The notes below the pieces were generated by a model. That model worked only from the letters and a program-made list of their open reading frames with translations. It was not told the DNA's origin and did not search any database. A stretch of 64,000 nt of DNA from Arachis hypogaea (taxonomy: Eukaryota; Streptophyta; Magnoliopsida; Fabales; Fabaceae): NCBI RefSeq assembly GCF_003086295.3, contig NC_092054.1:60179546-60243545 (forward strand), in the 5' to 3' direction. Positions 9,237 through 21,769 of this stretch are shown here, piece by piece. A program made the position numbers and the translations under genes. The stretch's first letter is position 1. Each line of letters opens with the position of its first letter.

Positions 9237-11530
9237 TGATGCCAGGGCATCTTGGGCAGTTTCACTGACCTTTTCTTTACTATTTTTAGGTTACTTTCAT
9301 GCATTCTCTTAGGAAATAAGCTAGTTTTGGGTAGATATTCACTTACACCTAGATTCAAGCATACATTGTGCATTTTACATTATTTCATGAGGATTTTGCA
9401 TGAGTTTAGTGACAAATTGTATGTTGCATTGCCCATGACATGGAATAGAACTTTGATGCGCTCTATTGCTTGATTTCAGGACCAAAGGAAGCAAGGAATG
9501 GGAGATAACTTGCAAAGTTAATGAGAAAAGTGATTGCCAATAACGCTCTCGAAGCCATCATTGACCACGTTAAGAGTCACGTTAACTAAGTTAACGTGAA
9601 CTCTAACGTGGAGAGGGAAAGTTGAGCCAACGTTAGTGACACTTAACATTGTCACTAACGTTGGCAAATGCTCATAAGTGGCCACGTTAGAGTCCACGTT
9701 AACTTAGTTAACGTGGCCTCTAACGTTAAAAGGGGGAAGAAACGCCAACGTTAGTGACATTCAACATTGTCACTAACGTTGGCCTAAGGAGAAACATACA
9801 ACATTAACTCCCACGTTAACTTGGTTAACGTGGGAGCTAACGTAAGAAGCAAGAGTGGTCGACAACGTTAGTGACACCCAACATTGTCACTAACGTTGGA
9901 AGCAACCACACAACCCCCCAAGGAGCGACGTTAACTCCCACGTTAACTTAGTTAACGTGGAAGCTAACGTTGATGAGTGAAAGAATGGCCAACGTTAGTG
10001 ACACTCAACATTGTCACTAACGTTGGGGATGGCTAAGCATGGCCACGTTAGAAGCCACGTTAACCTAGTTAACGTGGACTCTAACGTGAGGCATAGGGGC
10101 ACCTTGGAACGTTAGTGACAATGTTAAGTGTCACTAACGTTCTCGAAAGATGGCAAGCCCACGTTAAAGAGCCGCGTTAACTAAGTTAATGTGGGCTCTA
10201 ACGTGGGAACAAATGGGGTTTTTCAAAGTGATTAGGAATGTTAAGTCTCAATAACGTGTGCGAAGGACTTAGAGGCAACGTTAGTGGCAACGTTTGTGCC
10301 ACTAACGTTGAAGTTAACGTGGCTTTTACTTAGGAACGTTAGTGAGAAAGTTGATTGTCACTAACGTTCTCGAACTCATATTTTCACTAAACGTTAACAC
10401 CCCTAACGTCCTGAGCTAAAGTCTCTGCCCACTTCACACTTTCTCTCTGCAAGTAAAGCCAAGCCCAAATAAAGAAGAGAACTGCTTCAAACTCAAGATC
10501 CAAAGGCCCAAGACTTGAAGAGCCAACTAGAAGCTGAGAGAAGTAGTATATATAGGAGTAGCTTTGAATTGTTAAAGGGGGTTCTGGAAGTTGGAAAAGA
10601 GAACTACTCTCTGTATTTTACCTTCTTTGCATTTTTCTAGTTTTATTATGTATTCTCCATCTTTATTTTCATTTTCGAGAGCTATGAACAACTAAACCCC
10701 TTTCATTGGGTTAGGGAGCTCTGTTGTAATTTGATGGATCAATACAAATTTTCATTATTCTTCTTCTATCTTTTCTCTTGATTTTACTTGAAAGCTTTCG
10801 ATCTTCATCCAATTGGGTAGTTATCTTGGAAAAGAAGCTATTCAAACTTGGATCTCTTCTGAACCTTGAAAGAGGAATGAAGAGATCAAGCTAGAAATGC
10901 TTTCTCATGCTGGACCAAATTGGGTTTGGATGGGTATGTGACTATAACCCTCTCAATACTTGATTTGAGAAATGCATGTGGTATAATCAGTGACCATACT
11001 TCATCTCTTCTCATGAGCAATTGACCAAGGAATTGGCTATTGATCAAGATTTGAGAGATTGAATTGCAAGAAATTGTAATTCAATCAATTAAGATTGCCA
11101 AGGAGATCAATGAGTGCATTGATTGAGGAAGAGATGAAAATGAACTTGATCCGGAGAATTGCAACATCTCCTGAGCCCAATGAACTCCCCATCTCTGATC
11201 TTACCCATTCTCTTTAATTTCTGCCATTTACTTTTATGAGCAAATCCCCCATTCCCATCTACAATTCTTCAATTTACTTTCAGTCATTTACTTCCAGTTC
11301 TTTAATTTTAGCATTTACTTTTCTGTTATTTACATTCCCGCTATTTTATTTTCTGCAACTCTCAACCCAAATTCTGGATTTACTCAACTAGAACATTCTT
11401 CTAATTAAAGTTGCTTGATCAATCAATCCCTGTGGGATTCGACCTCACTCTATTGTGAGTTTTTACTTGACGATAAATTCGGTACACTTGCCGAAGGAAA
11501 TTTGTTGAGAGACAGTTTCCACCCGCATCA
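9237..11530 (+). repeat. E1 3' LTR
   Basis: 2294 bases, same ends and internal order as the 5' copy. The hairpin array runs from 9565 to 10412 and keeps two short segments (near 9800 and 10190) that the 5' copy has lost. Many 5'/3' differences are C/T or G/A changes at the CpG of an ACGT core. It is followed at once by the ATGTT duplication. Confidence 0.92.
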
Positions 11531-11535
11531 ATGTT

Positions 11536-12607
11536 CTTTATGTTTATTTATGTTTGTGTCTTTCTTACATGATCATTAGTGTCTAGTGTCTATGCCTTAA
11601 AGCTATGAATGTCCTATGAATCCATCACCGTTCTTAAATGAAAAATGTTTTTAATCACAAAAGAACAAGAAGTACGTGATTTCGAATTCATCCTTGAAAT
11701 TAGTTTACTTATTTTGATGTGGTGACAATAGTTTTTGTTTTCTGAATGAATGCTTGAACAATGCATATGGCTTTTGAATTTGTTGTTTATGAATGTTAAA
11801 TATGTTGGCTCTTGAAAGAATGATGAAAAAGGAGAAATGTTATTGATAATCTGAAAAACCATAAAATTGATTCTTGAAGCAAGAAAAAGCAGTGAATACA
11901 AAAGCTTGCGAAAAAAAAAGAGAAGAGAAAAGAAAAATGGCGAAAAAAAAGAAGAAAGAAAAAGAAAAAGCAAGCAGAAAAAGCCAAAAGCTCTTTAAAC
12001 CAAAAGGCAAGAGCAAAAAGCCAATAGCCCTTAAAACCAAAAGGCAAGGGTAATAAAAAGGATCCAAGGCTTTGAGCATCAGTGGATAGGAGGGCCTAAA
12101 GGAATAAAATCCTGGCCTAAGCGGCTAAACCAAGCTGTCCCTAACCATGTGCTTGTGGCGTGAAGGTGTCAGGTGAAAACTTGAGACTAAGCGGTTAAAG
12201 TCGAAGTCCAAAGCAAAAATAGAGTGTGCTTAAGAACCCTGGACACCTCTAATTGGGACTCTAGCAAAGCTGAGTCACTATCTGAAAAGGTTCACCCAGT
12301 TATGTGTCTGTGGCATTTATGTATCCGGTGGTAATACTGGAAAACAAAGTGCTTAGGGCCACGGCCAAGACTCATAAAGTAGCTGTGTTTAAGAATCAAC
12401 ATACTAAACTAGGAAAATCAATAACACTATCTAAATTCTAAGTTCCTATAGATGCCAATCATTCTGAACTTCAATGGATAAAGTGAGATGCCAAAACTAT
12501 TCAAGAGGCAAAAAGCTACTAGTCCCGCTCATCTGATTGGAGCTAAGTTTCATTGATATTTTGGAATTTATAGTATATTCTCTTCTTTTTATCCTATTTG
12601 ATTTTCA
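11536..12607 (+). other. Element A 3' untranslated region
   Basis: Continuation of element A after E1. It pairs throughout with the F region 59425-60440 in reverse: the 'atgatcattagtgtc' block, a purine-rich A/G tract at 11875-12060, and a block with 'tgtgcttgtggcgtgaaggt'. No coding potential; ORFs across the purine tract are composition artefacts. Confidence 0.75.
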
Positions 12608-12645
12608 GTTGCTTGGGGACAAGCAACAATTTAAGTTTGGTGTTG
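12608..12645 (+). promoter_or_regulatory. Stem-loop plus TAAGTTTGGTGT motif before A's 3' LTR
   Basis: Perfect stem GTTGCTT-ggggac-AAGCAAC (12608-12627), then ATTTAAGTTTGGTGTTG directly before the LTR. The stem bases differ from those of E1 on both sides (GTTGCTT for CTTGCTT), so the pairing is kept by compensating change. Confidence 0.7.
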
Positions 12646-14190
12646 TGATGAGCGGATAATTTATACGCTTTTTGGCATTGTTTTTACAAAGTTTTTAGTA
12701 TGATTTAATTAGTTTTTAGTTTATTTTTATTAGTTTTTAAATAAAAATCACATTTCTGGAATTTACTATGAGTTTGTGTGTTTTTCTATGATTTCAGGTA
12801 TTTTCTGGCTGAAATTAAGGGAACTGAGCAAAAATCTGATTTAGAGGCTGAAAAAGGACTGCAGATGTTGTTGAAATCTGACCTCCCTGCACTCAAAGTG
12901 AATTTTCTGGAGCTACAGAAGTCAAAATGGCGCGCTCTCAATTGAGTTGGAAAGTAGACATCCAGGGCTTTCCAGAAATATATAATAGTCCATACTTTGC
13001 CTGAGTTTAGATGATACAAACTAGTGTTCAACGCCAGTTCTCTGCCCTATTCTGGCGTTAAACGCCAGAAACAGGTTACAAGTTGGAGTTAAACGCCCAA
13101 AACAGGTTACAACCTGACGTTTAACTCCAAAAACAGTCTAGGCACGTGTGAAGCTCAAGTCTCAGCCCCAGCACACACCAAGTGGGCCCCGGAAGTGGAT
13201 TTCTGCACTATCTATCATAGTTTACTCAATTCCTGTAAACCTAGGTTACTAGTTTAGTATTTAAACAACTTTTAGAGATTTATTTTGTACCTCATGACAT
13301 TTTCACGTTTTATATTGTATTTCTGACAGCATGAGTCTCTAAACCCATGGTTGGGGGTGAGGAGCTCTGCTGTGTCTCGATGAATTAATGCAATTACTTC
13401 TGTTTTCTATTGAATCACGCTTGTGTCTATTCTAAGATACTCGCTTGTACTTAACCGTGATGAATGTGATGATCCGTGACACTCATCATCATTCGAAACC
13501 TATAAACGCGTGCCTGACAACCACTTCCGTTCTACCTTAGATTGAGTGTGTATCTCTTAGCCTCTTGGTTCATGATCAGAGTCTTCGTGGTATAGGCTAG
13601 GATTATTGGCGGCCATTCCTGAGATCCAGAAAGTATAAACCTTGTCTGTGGTATTCTGAGTAGGATCTGGGATAGGATGACTGTGACGAGCTTCAAACTC
13701 ACAAGTGCTGGGCGTAGTGACAGACGCAAAAGGATCAATGTATCCTATTCCAACATGAGTGAGAACCGACAGATGATTAGCCGTGCGGTGACAGCGCAAT
13801 TGGACCATTTTCACTGAGAGAACGAATGGTAGCCATTGACAACGGTGATCCACCAACATACAGCTTGCCATAGAAGGAGACCTGCGTGCGTGAAGAAGAA
13901 GACAGTTGGAAAGCAGAGATTTGGAAGATAGAGCATCTCCAATTCCTCAATCTGTTCTCCATTACTGCATAACAAGTATTATTTAATTTATGCTTTTTAC
14001 TCTTCATAAATATAATCACTTTTATCATTGATTTCCTGACTAAGAATTACAAAGTAACCATAGCTTGCTTCAAGCCAACAATCTCCGTGGGATCGACCTT
14101 TACTCACGTAAGGTATTACTTGGACGACCCAGTGCACTTGCTGGTTAGTGGTACGAGTTGTGAAAAGTGTGATTTACAATTCGTGCACCA
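12646..14190 (+). repeat. Element A 3' LTR
   Basis: 1545 bases from TGATGAGCGGATAATTTATA to CGTGCACCA. It is the same family as the minus-strand LTR of F (57756-59386) and the solo LTR S1 (17440-18959). It contains TGGCGTTAAACGCCA-type palindromes at 13050-13130 and a U5 block (14085-14155) with GTGGGATCGACCT and AGTGCACTTGC. Sequence right of 14190 belongs to element B. Confidence 0.88.
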
Positions 14191-14662
14191 GTCGGTGATT
14201 GAAAGTTGCTAGTTGGCTTGAGCTTCACTAACTCTAGTCTTTGATTAGGACTTGTGAACTCAAGTTGATTTGCTCACTTGACTTTCCTTTAATTGTTAGA
14301 GGTTAACTAAGTGAGAGAAATTTGCAATTACCATCACAATTGACAATGATAATGAGGATAGAAATTCCGATTCTCAACCCTTGCTAGGACTTTTCTTAGT
14401 TGTTAGTTATTTTCTTGTTATTTACATTCCTTGCTTATTAAACTCAAAACCCAAAAAGATACAATCTCATAACCAATAATAAACACACTTCCCTGCAATT
14501 CCTTGAGAGACGACTCGAGGTTTAAATAATTTGGTTAATTTTATTGGATTTGTATTTGTGACAAACAATTTAAACGTTGACCGAGGATAATTTGTTGGTT
14601 TAGAACTATACTTGCAACGCGATATTTTTGTGAAATTCTTTATTGACAATTTTCCTCCATCA
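14191..14662 (+). repeat. Element B 5' LTR, 3' part
   Basis: The part of B's LTR right of the A insertion. It shares with the 17180-17375 copy and with S2 a block around 'attccttgagagacgac' and the end of the LTR. The start of this LTR lies beyond element A, outside the window. Confidence 0.65.
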
Positions 14663-14668
14663 AGTTTT

Positions 14669-14686
14669 TGGCACCGTTGCTGGGAA
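14669..14686 (+). other. Primer-binding site of element B
   Basis: TGGCACCGTTGCTGGGAA begins six bases after the LTR end, the same spacing as in E1, with three differences from the E2 site. Confidence 0.65.
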
Positions 14687-14828
14687 ATTGCAAATGTGTG
14701 CCTTATTATTGGTTATTGTGAATATTGTGAATATGTTTGCCTTTTTGTTATTTGTTACTTTTTGCTAGTTTTAGGAATTTATTTTCATTAGTTTTTGTTA
14801 GTATTCGTTTTTATTTTCTCTCGCTATC

Positions 14829-16373
14829 ATGAATTCTCACCCCTTTGGCTATGAGTGTGGTTACATTTATGTTGTAGGAAGTGGAGATTACAATGAAGGC
14901 TTGCATCAAGGATGGGACAATCAAAGATGGGAGGAGCCACAAGGATTTGATCAACCCTCTTGGCAACAACCTCTTCCAATGTACTATAAGCAACAACCAT
15001 TCCATGATGCATACCAAGACAATGGATATGGTGGACCTCCTTGTGACTACCAACAACTACCACCATATGCCTATGAACTCCCTGTTCAACATAGCTTTGA
15101 ACCACCATACTCACAAGCCCCCTATAATCAAACACTTCCATATGACCCTAACCCATATCCACCATACCAACCACCTTATGAGCCAAATGAACCATACATA
15201 GAGCCACCCCAATTCCAACCCAATTACTCTCAAGAACTACGACCTCAATATACACCACCTCCAATGTATGCGAACTTTCAACCACAAGATGAATTTTCCT
15301 TTCCACCACAACCCTCCATAGGGGAATGTCCATATCCATCAATCCAAGAGCAATATGACCCTAATTATGTTAGCCAAGCGAAACAAGAGCCACGAGATCA
15401 TTTTAAGGAAGCAATGGATCGACTTCAAGCAACCATCCATCAAATGGAGCGAGAGGAAGACCGAAAAGAACATGAAGCTCTCATGGCTAACATTGCCAAA
15501 ACGAGAGCCACCATCGACCCATGGGACTCATGCAACAAACAAAGAATTTCCACGAATGAATGTGGACAGTCAACCAAAGAGCAGAGCATGAAGGAGATCT
15601 TGGAATCTCAACTTGAGAACAAGGGACTGGAGTGTGTTGTGTAACAAGTGGAAAAGATGGAGAGTGTTGAACTGCCACATCTTTATCATGATGAACCACC
15701 CTCCTATTATGAACCCCTTCTCCCAACCGATGAACCCTTCCATCCACCTTAACCTCCAGTGGATGACACCCTTGATCTTATTTTTCAAGGGCAAAGAGAA
15801 ATATTAGGGACGACACTAGAATTCGTGGCTGCCGTGACCGAGTTAGTAAGTCGATTAGCTTCCCAATATTTGGACACTCAAGGAACTTCCATGGCTACAT
15901 GTGAAGAATCTAATGAAGAACGTAGCATGAAAGAGAGACTAGAAACTCCGGTGGAAAGTGAGGAATGTGACTTTGTATTGGAACAATTGGAGGAAGCCGT
16001 AATTGTTGAAGAGGAAGAAGTGGTTGAAGACTTAGGAGATGTTGAACCTCCGTGGGAATCTAGAGTTGTAGAATATTCCTCCAAGAAGCTTGAAATTAAT
16101 GTTGAGGAAGGTAGTGCACACCCTCCAAGGCATATTCCCTATGAAGAATTGGACGAAATAGATCAAGAGGCAAGTTCCCTCAGTGATGCAAATCATGAAT
16201 CAAGCCCTCCTAGTAATGAATTTGCATCCACAACTGAACCCCTTGAGTTTGAAGAATCTTCTCCCGATGAAATTGAAAGCAACATTGAGATAGATTTCTC
16301 TCAACCTCATATTTATGATTTGAGTGATGGAGAAGAGTTGGATGAATTTGGTGGGGAAGGAGTCATAGTATAG
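14829..16373 (+). pseudogene. Element B Tyr/Pro/Gln-rich acidic protein, two in-frame stops
   Basis: A 515-codon frame starting at 'MNSHPFGYECGYIYV', interrupted only by TAA at 15642-15644 and 15750-15752, both in the same reading frame. Residues 1-190 are extremely rich in Tyr, Pro, Gln and Asn with repeated 'PPY' and 'YxPP' groups. Residues 190-260 are Glu/Lys/Met-rich and likely helical ('FKEAMDRLQATIHQMERE'). The last ~200 residues are strongly acidic (Glu/Asp/Ser). No zinc finger, protease or polymerase motif and no membrane segment. It occupies the gag position, straight after the primer-binding site. It could be a highly diverged gag or a captured host gene; I do not recognise it. Confidence 0.65.
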
Positions 16374-17375
16374 TTTTCATCATGTTATAGGTTAGAATTC
16401 TAGAGAAAGAGGCTCTCCTTTCTCTCTAGAATTTAGGGTAGTTTAGGTTAAATTTCCTTAGATCCAACTTTTAATTCTTGTTCTTATTTCAATTCTCTTT
16501 ATATTTTAGTGTTCTATTGTGTTAAGCTTCTTAGTTTTTCTTCTTAATTTCTTATTTTCTCTCTTTTATGTTTATGAACCCTTGTTGGATTTTAATTTTC
16601 TTTTAATGCAATTTTATATTTCTATGTCTCTTGATGTTTACCTCACTTGCTATTGTTGATTTCTTGTTTGTGTTAGTTATAGCTTTTATTAATTCTTGCA
16701 TTTTGTGATGTTTACTTTTATTGCACTCTAGGTGTTTGATAAAATGTTTCCACTAGAATTAGAGTAGTTTTCTTTACTCTTGGCCTAGGCTAAGGGAATT
16801 GGGTGACCTTGAGTCATTGGGTCTCATTGAATTGATGATTTAAGAACCCTTCGTGGTCAATTTGATAACCATTAACGCTATCCTACTACTAAGTTAATTA
16901 GTATCTAGGTTAGGAATTATGGATTGATGTTGATCAAGCCTATTTGACGTACTTCAAGTGTTGAAGTAGACTTTTGACGTACTTCAAGCATAGAAATAGA
17001 CTTGATGAGTTGGTCCCTCATAATTGTCAATACATGATTTGTAGACAAGGATGGTGATCTCAATTCCCATGCCTTAGCCAAGAGTTCTTTTCCTTTCTTT
17101 TACTAGTTAATTGTCATTTTACTTTCTTGCTTTTTTATTTTTTTGCCAATCAACACATCAAACCCCATTGTTTTTTTATAGCCAATAATTAACCACTTCA
17201 TTGTAATTCCTTGTGAGATAACCCGAGGTTTAAATACTATCGGTTATTTTATTAGGGTTTGTACTTGTGACAACCATATTAAAACTTTGATCGAGTATTA
17301 TTTGTTAGTTGGAAACTATACTATCAACGGAATTATTTGTGTGAAAATTCTTAACCGATGAAAATAACTCTTTCA
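16374..17375 (+). repeat. Element B 3' region and 3' LTR (start uncertain)
   Basis: A purine-rich GTGGGGAAGGAG at 16351-16362, inside the end of the frame, could serve as the polypurine tract, and the LTR could start near 16383. The right end is placed near 17375 by comparison with the 5' LTR. It contains an inverted pair of 'tctagagaaagagg' and 'cctttctctctaga' near 16400-16430. No gene. Confidence 0.5.
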
Positions 17376-17439
17376 GAGGCTTAAAAATTTTGGGAAAATA
17401 GAGTTTTATGCGTACGCACACACCTGTGCGTACGCAAAC
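17376..17439 (+). mobile_element. Element H fragment 1
   Basis: A short piece of the old host element between B and S1. It contains two TGCGTACGCA palindromes and ends in CAAAC, the probable left target duplication of S1. Confidence 0.5.
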
Positions 17440-18959
17440 TGGTGTGCAAAATTTAAAACTTGCACAACTGAATCGGCAAGTGCACCGGGTCATGCAAGTA
17501 ATACCTCAGGTGAGTAAGGGTCGAATCCCATGAGGATTGCCAGATTGAGAAAGTTGTGGTTATTCTGCATATCTTAGTCAGGCAAAGAGAAAGATAGTTT
17601 TGATTGTTGTAGGCACATAAACAAACAAGAACAAAAGTAATGAATAATTAAGATAGAGACAGTAATGAGATGTCAGTTAAGGCTTCAGAGATGCTTCTTC
17701 TTCTGGAGTTATACGTCATACTCTCTACTTAAATGATGAATGATTCCTTCAATGGCAAGGCTGTAAGTGATTAAGCCATGGGTTGTGGTCATTAAACTCC
17801 TCAGGTCCAGACCAAACATCCAAATGGACTAGATCAATTTGGGAGAGGGTGAAGCGCGCGCAATTCAATCTCCTTGATGATCCTATTCAAAACGCCACAG
17901 ACAAGGTTGGATCTTCTGGATCAGAGATTGATGCTCTTATGGTTCTAGACCTTAGAGCCACAGGAACTTCAATTACCCCTGACTAATGAGGTTTTATGTC
18001 ACATACCCCAATTAGCCCAGATAATTCTCTTGGTACCCATGATGCATCCTCAAGCTGTAGTTCAATATTATCTGGGTCAGAACTCGTAAGAAACTCATGT
18101 AGAATAGAGATTCATAAGTATGAAGAATGATAATGCATCATAGAATAGAATCAAACATTCATTCGAATAGAAAAGTAATTGTATTAATCCATAGGAATCA
18201 GCAGAGCTCCTAACCTTAACCTAGGAGATTTAGTAGCTTATAATTTATAGAGAAACTTAGGTGTGTCTGAAGGTGTCCGTCCTCCCTCGGAGGCGTGTCT
18301 AATTCCTAAGTGTTCTTCTCTTTAAATAGGAGATGCTAACCCTAAAAGATGTTAATTTAAAATTAAAAGTACAAAGGTATGCGAAACTAAGCTAAGGAGT
18401 GCTAAAATCCACTTCTGGGCCCACTTGGTGAGTGTTTGGGCTGAGCTTGGCATCCAACTTGAGGGAGTGGGAATTGAACACCCACTAGGGAGTGTCCACG
18501 CTGCCTCCTTGCTTTCTTTGTGGCGTTCAACTTGAGAGGTTGGTCCTTCTTGGGCGTTGAACGCCAGAAAGGGGGTAAGTTGGATGTTCAATGCCCGTTT
18601 TGGGCAGTTGTCTCCAAATAAAAGTATAAACCATTATATATTTCTGGAAATCCCTGGAAGTTATTTCCAAAGCTATTAAGAGCGTGTCAATTGGACCTCT
18701 GTAGCTCCAAAAATATTCGTTTGAATGCACAGAGGTCAGATTTTGGCAACATCTATTATGCTTTTCTTGCATCTGAATCAGACTTTGCCAAATTCACCCA
18801 AAATTCACCTAAAATCATAAGAAAAACATAAAATCTCAAAGTAGCATCCAAAAAGTGAACTTAGAAATAAAACTTGCTAAAACATACTAAAACTTAACAA
18901 AACATACTGAAAACCCTAAGAAAATAACATAAAAAAGCGTATAAAATATCCGCTCATCA
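17440..18959 (-). mobile_element. S1: solo LTR of the A/F family
   Basis: 1520 bases. On the minus strand it starts TGATGAGCGGATATTTTATA at 18959 and ends at 17440 with a diverged ...TTGCACACCA. Primer-binding site, gag and second LTR are all absent, so it is a solo LTR from recombination. Flanks CAAAC (17435-17439) and CACAC (18960-18964) look like a target duplication with one change. It contains GGGCGTTGAACGCCA-type palindromes near 18555. Confidence 0.8.
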
Positions 18960-19448
18960 CACACTTACCCCATTCGAATAAATCTGTGTGATGTACCACC
19001 CTGTGCATACGCAGTCTCTATTTAATGCTTCCTGCCAGGAGTGTCCGAACATGCTTGTGCACTCGCAACCCAACCCATTTTCCCCTATGTGCGTATGCAC
19101 GCCTATGTGCGTATGCACGCCTATGTGCGCATGCACACATGATCCTTTTTTCAGTTAAAAAAGTGATTATCTTGCTTTCTGTGCGCATGCACCGACATGT
19201 GTGTACGCACATTCGTTGTCACTCTTTTTGGCAGGAGCGTCTGCACACTATTGCGTGTATGAACACCCTTTGATTTCCTTAGTGTGCGTACGCACACGTC
19301 CTTATGCGTATGTACAAAGTGTGTTTTGAACGTTCATTTGAAACAAAACCTTTATCGCGCCTTACCCACACCATCAACCCTTTCTTCATTCTTCGTCCCC
19401 CTGTGCCAACCCATCCCAACCCAAACCACCACACCACCTCCAGCCCCT
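18960..19448 (+). mobile_element. Element H fragment 2: TGCGTACGCA-rich leader
   Basis: Contains about ten degenerate copies of the palindrome TGCGTACGCA / TGTGCGCATGCACA between 18990 and 19320, then a C-rich stretch ending in CCCCT, the left target duplication of E2. The same order (cluster, C-rich leader, intron, ATG) occurs in E5, so H is probably an element of that type. No ORF worth calling. Confidence 0.6.
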
Positions 19449-21745
19449 TGATGCCAGGGCATCTTGGCCAGTTTCACTGACCTTTTCCTTACTATTTTTA
19501 GGGTAGTTTCATGCATTTCTTTAGGAAATAAGCTAGTTTTGGGTAGATATTCACCTACAGCTTGATTCAAGCATACATTGTGCATTTTACATTATTTCAT
19601 GAGGATTTTGCATGAATTTAGTGACAAATTGTATGCTGCATCCATGACTTGGACTAGAACTTTGATGCACTTTGTTGCTTGATTTCAGGACCAAAGGAAG
19701 CAAGGAAAGGGAGGTAACTTGCAAGGTTAATGAGAAAAGTGATTGCCAATAACACTCTCAAAGCCATCATTGCCCACGTTAAGAGTCACGTTAACTAAGT
19801 TAACGTGCACTCTAACGTGGAGAAGGGAAGTTGAGCCAATGTTAGTGACAGTTAACATTGTCACTAACATTGGCAAACACTCATGAGTGTCCATGTTAGA
19901 GCCCACGTTAACCTAGTTAACGTGGCCTCTAACGTTAAAGGGGGAAGAGAAGCCAACGTTAGTGACATTCAACATTGTCACTAACGTTGGCCTAAGGATG
20001 CAACACACCACGTTAATTCCCACATTAACTTGGTTAACGTGGGAGCTAACGTGAGAAGTGAGAGTTGTCGACAACGTTAGTGACACTCAACATTGTCACT
20101 AACGTTGGAAGCAACCACACAACCCCCAAGGAGCCACGTTAACTTCCACGTTAACTTAGTTAACGTGGAAGCTAACGATGAGGAATGAATGATGAGCCAA
20201 CGTTAGTGACACTCAACATTGTCACTAACATTGGGATGGCTAAGAATGGCCACGTTAGAAGCCACGTTAACCTAGTTAACGTGGACTCTAACGTGAGATC
20301 TAGGGGCACATTGGAACATTAGTGACAATGTTGAGTGTCACTAACGTTCTCGAAGTTTGGCAAGGCCACGTTAGAAGCCACGTTAACCTAGTTAACGTGG
20401 GCCTTAACGTGAAGCAAATAGGGGCACACTAGAACGTTAGTGACAATATTGAGTGTCACTAACGTTCTCGAAGTTTGGCAAGGCCATGCTAGAAGCCACG
20501 TTAACCTAGTTAACGTGGGCTCTAACGTGAGGCAAAGGGGTACATTGGAACGTTAGTGAAAATGTTAAGTGTCACTAACGTTCTCGAACTTATACTTTCA
20601 CTAAATGTTAACACCCCTAACGCCCTGAGCTAAAGTCTCTTCCCACTTAGCACTTTCTCTCTGCAAGTAAAGCCAAGCCCAAATGAAGAAAAGAACTGCT
20701 TCAAACTCAAGATCCAAAGGCCCAAGACTTGAAGAGCAAACTAGAAGCTGAGAAGAGTAGTATATATAGGAGTAGCTTTGAATTGTAAAAGGGAGTTCGG
20801 AAAGTTGGAAAAAGAGAATTACTCTCTGTATTTTACTTTCTCTGTAATTTCTAGTTCTATGATGTATTCTCCATCTTTATTTTCATTTTCAAGAGCTATG
20901 AAGAACTAAACCCCTTTCATTGGGTTAGGGAGCTCTGTTGTAATTTGATGGATTAATACTAATTTTCATTATTCTTCTTCTATCTTTTCTCTTGATTTTT
21001 CTTGAAAGCTTTCGATCTTCATCCCATTGAGTAGTTATGTTGGAAGAGAAGCTATTCAAACTTGGATCTCTTTTGAACCTTGAAAGAGGAATGAAGAGAT
21101 CAAGCTAGAAATGCTTTCTCATGCTGGACCAAATTGGGTTTGGATGGGTATGTGACTATAACCCTCTCAATACTTGATTTGGGAAAAGCATGTGGTATAA
21201 TCAGTGACCATACTTCATCTCTTCTCATGAGCAATTGACCAAGGAATTGGCTATTGATCAAGATTTGAGAGATTGAATTGCAAGAAATTGTAATTCAATC
21301 ACTTAAGATTGCCAAGGTGATCAATGAGTGCATTGATTGAGGAAGAGATGAAAATGAACTTGATTCGGAGAATTGCAACATCTCCTAAGCCCAATGAACT
21401 CCCCATCTCTGATCTTACCCATTCTCTTTAATTTCTTCCATTTACTTTTATGAGCAAATCCCCCATTCCCATTTACAATTCTGCAATTTATTTTCAGTCA
21501 TTTACTTCCAGTCCTTTAATTCTAGCATTTACTTTTCTGTTATTTACATTCCCGCCATTTTATTTTCTGCAACTCTCAACCCAAATTCTAGATTCGCTCA
21601 ACTAGAACATTCTTCTAATTAAAGTTGCTTGATCAATCAATCCCTGTGGGATTCGACCTCACTCTATTGTGAGTTTTTACTTGACGACAAATTTGGTACA
21701 CTTGCCAAAAGGAGATTTGTTGAGAGACAAGTTTTCCGTGCATCA
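19449..21745 (+). repeat. E2 5' LTR
   Basis: 2297 bases, TGATGCCAGGGCAT to GTGCATCA. The hairpin array is at 19771-20615 and has more class-1/class-2 units in its distal part than E1 (three related GGAACGTTAGTGACAATG units). TATA box near 20760; U5 block at 21640-21720. Confidence 0.92.
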
Positions 21746-21751
21746 AGTTTA

Positions 21752-21769
21752 TGGCGCCGTTGCCGGGGA
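21752..21769 (+). other. Primer-binding site of E2
   Basis: TGGCGCCGTTGCCGGGGA, six bases after the LTR; the unmutated form of the site seen in E1. Confidence 0.88.

Larger units (their letters stand above)
411..11530 (+). mobile_element. E1: complete non-autonomous Athila-type LTR retrotransposon (gag-protease + ORF2)
   Basis: Two direct LTRs (411-2680 and 9237-11530) both begin TGATGCCAGGGCAT and end CGCATCA. They are flanked by an exact 5-base duplication, ATGTT at 406-410 and 11531-11535. Order inside: primer-binding site, gag-protease frame with an integrase-like tail, palindrome cassette, ORF2, long 3' untranslated region, stem-loop, 3' LTR. RT, RNase H and the integrase core are absent. 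By eye the first ~250 bases of the two LTRs differ at about six positions, so insertion is fairly recent relative to A. E3 has matching LTR ends and a related gag and is the kind of relative that could supply enzymes. Confidence 0.93.
14191..17375 (+). mobile_element. Element B: non-autonomous LTR element with a Tyr/Pro/Gln-rich gene
   Basis: The interior is bounded on the left by an LTR end, CTCCATCA at 14662, followed by a primer-binding-like site (TGGCACCGTTGCTGGGAA). On the right is a diverged copy of the same LTR end (17210-17375) sharing 'cgaggtttaaata', 'acttgtgacaa' and 'gaaactata'. The 5' LTR is cut by element A. No gag, protease, RT or integrase is seen. The two LTR ends are clearly diverged, so B is old. 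Its LTR also resembles S2 (30663-32073). Confidence 0.7.

Noticed and set aside
411..11530. Naming the elements as published peanut families (for example FIDEL or its non-autonomous partners)
   Set aside because: I cannot compare with the reference sequences here, so a name would be a guess.
11614..12079. ORFs rich in Phe/Leu on the minus strand
   Set aside because: Reverse of an A/G-rich untranslated tract of element A, mirrored by the F region 59990-60110.
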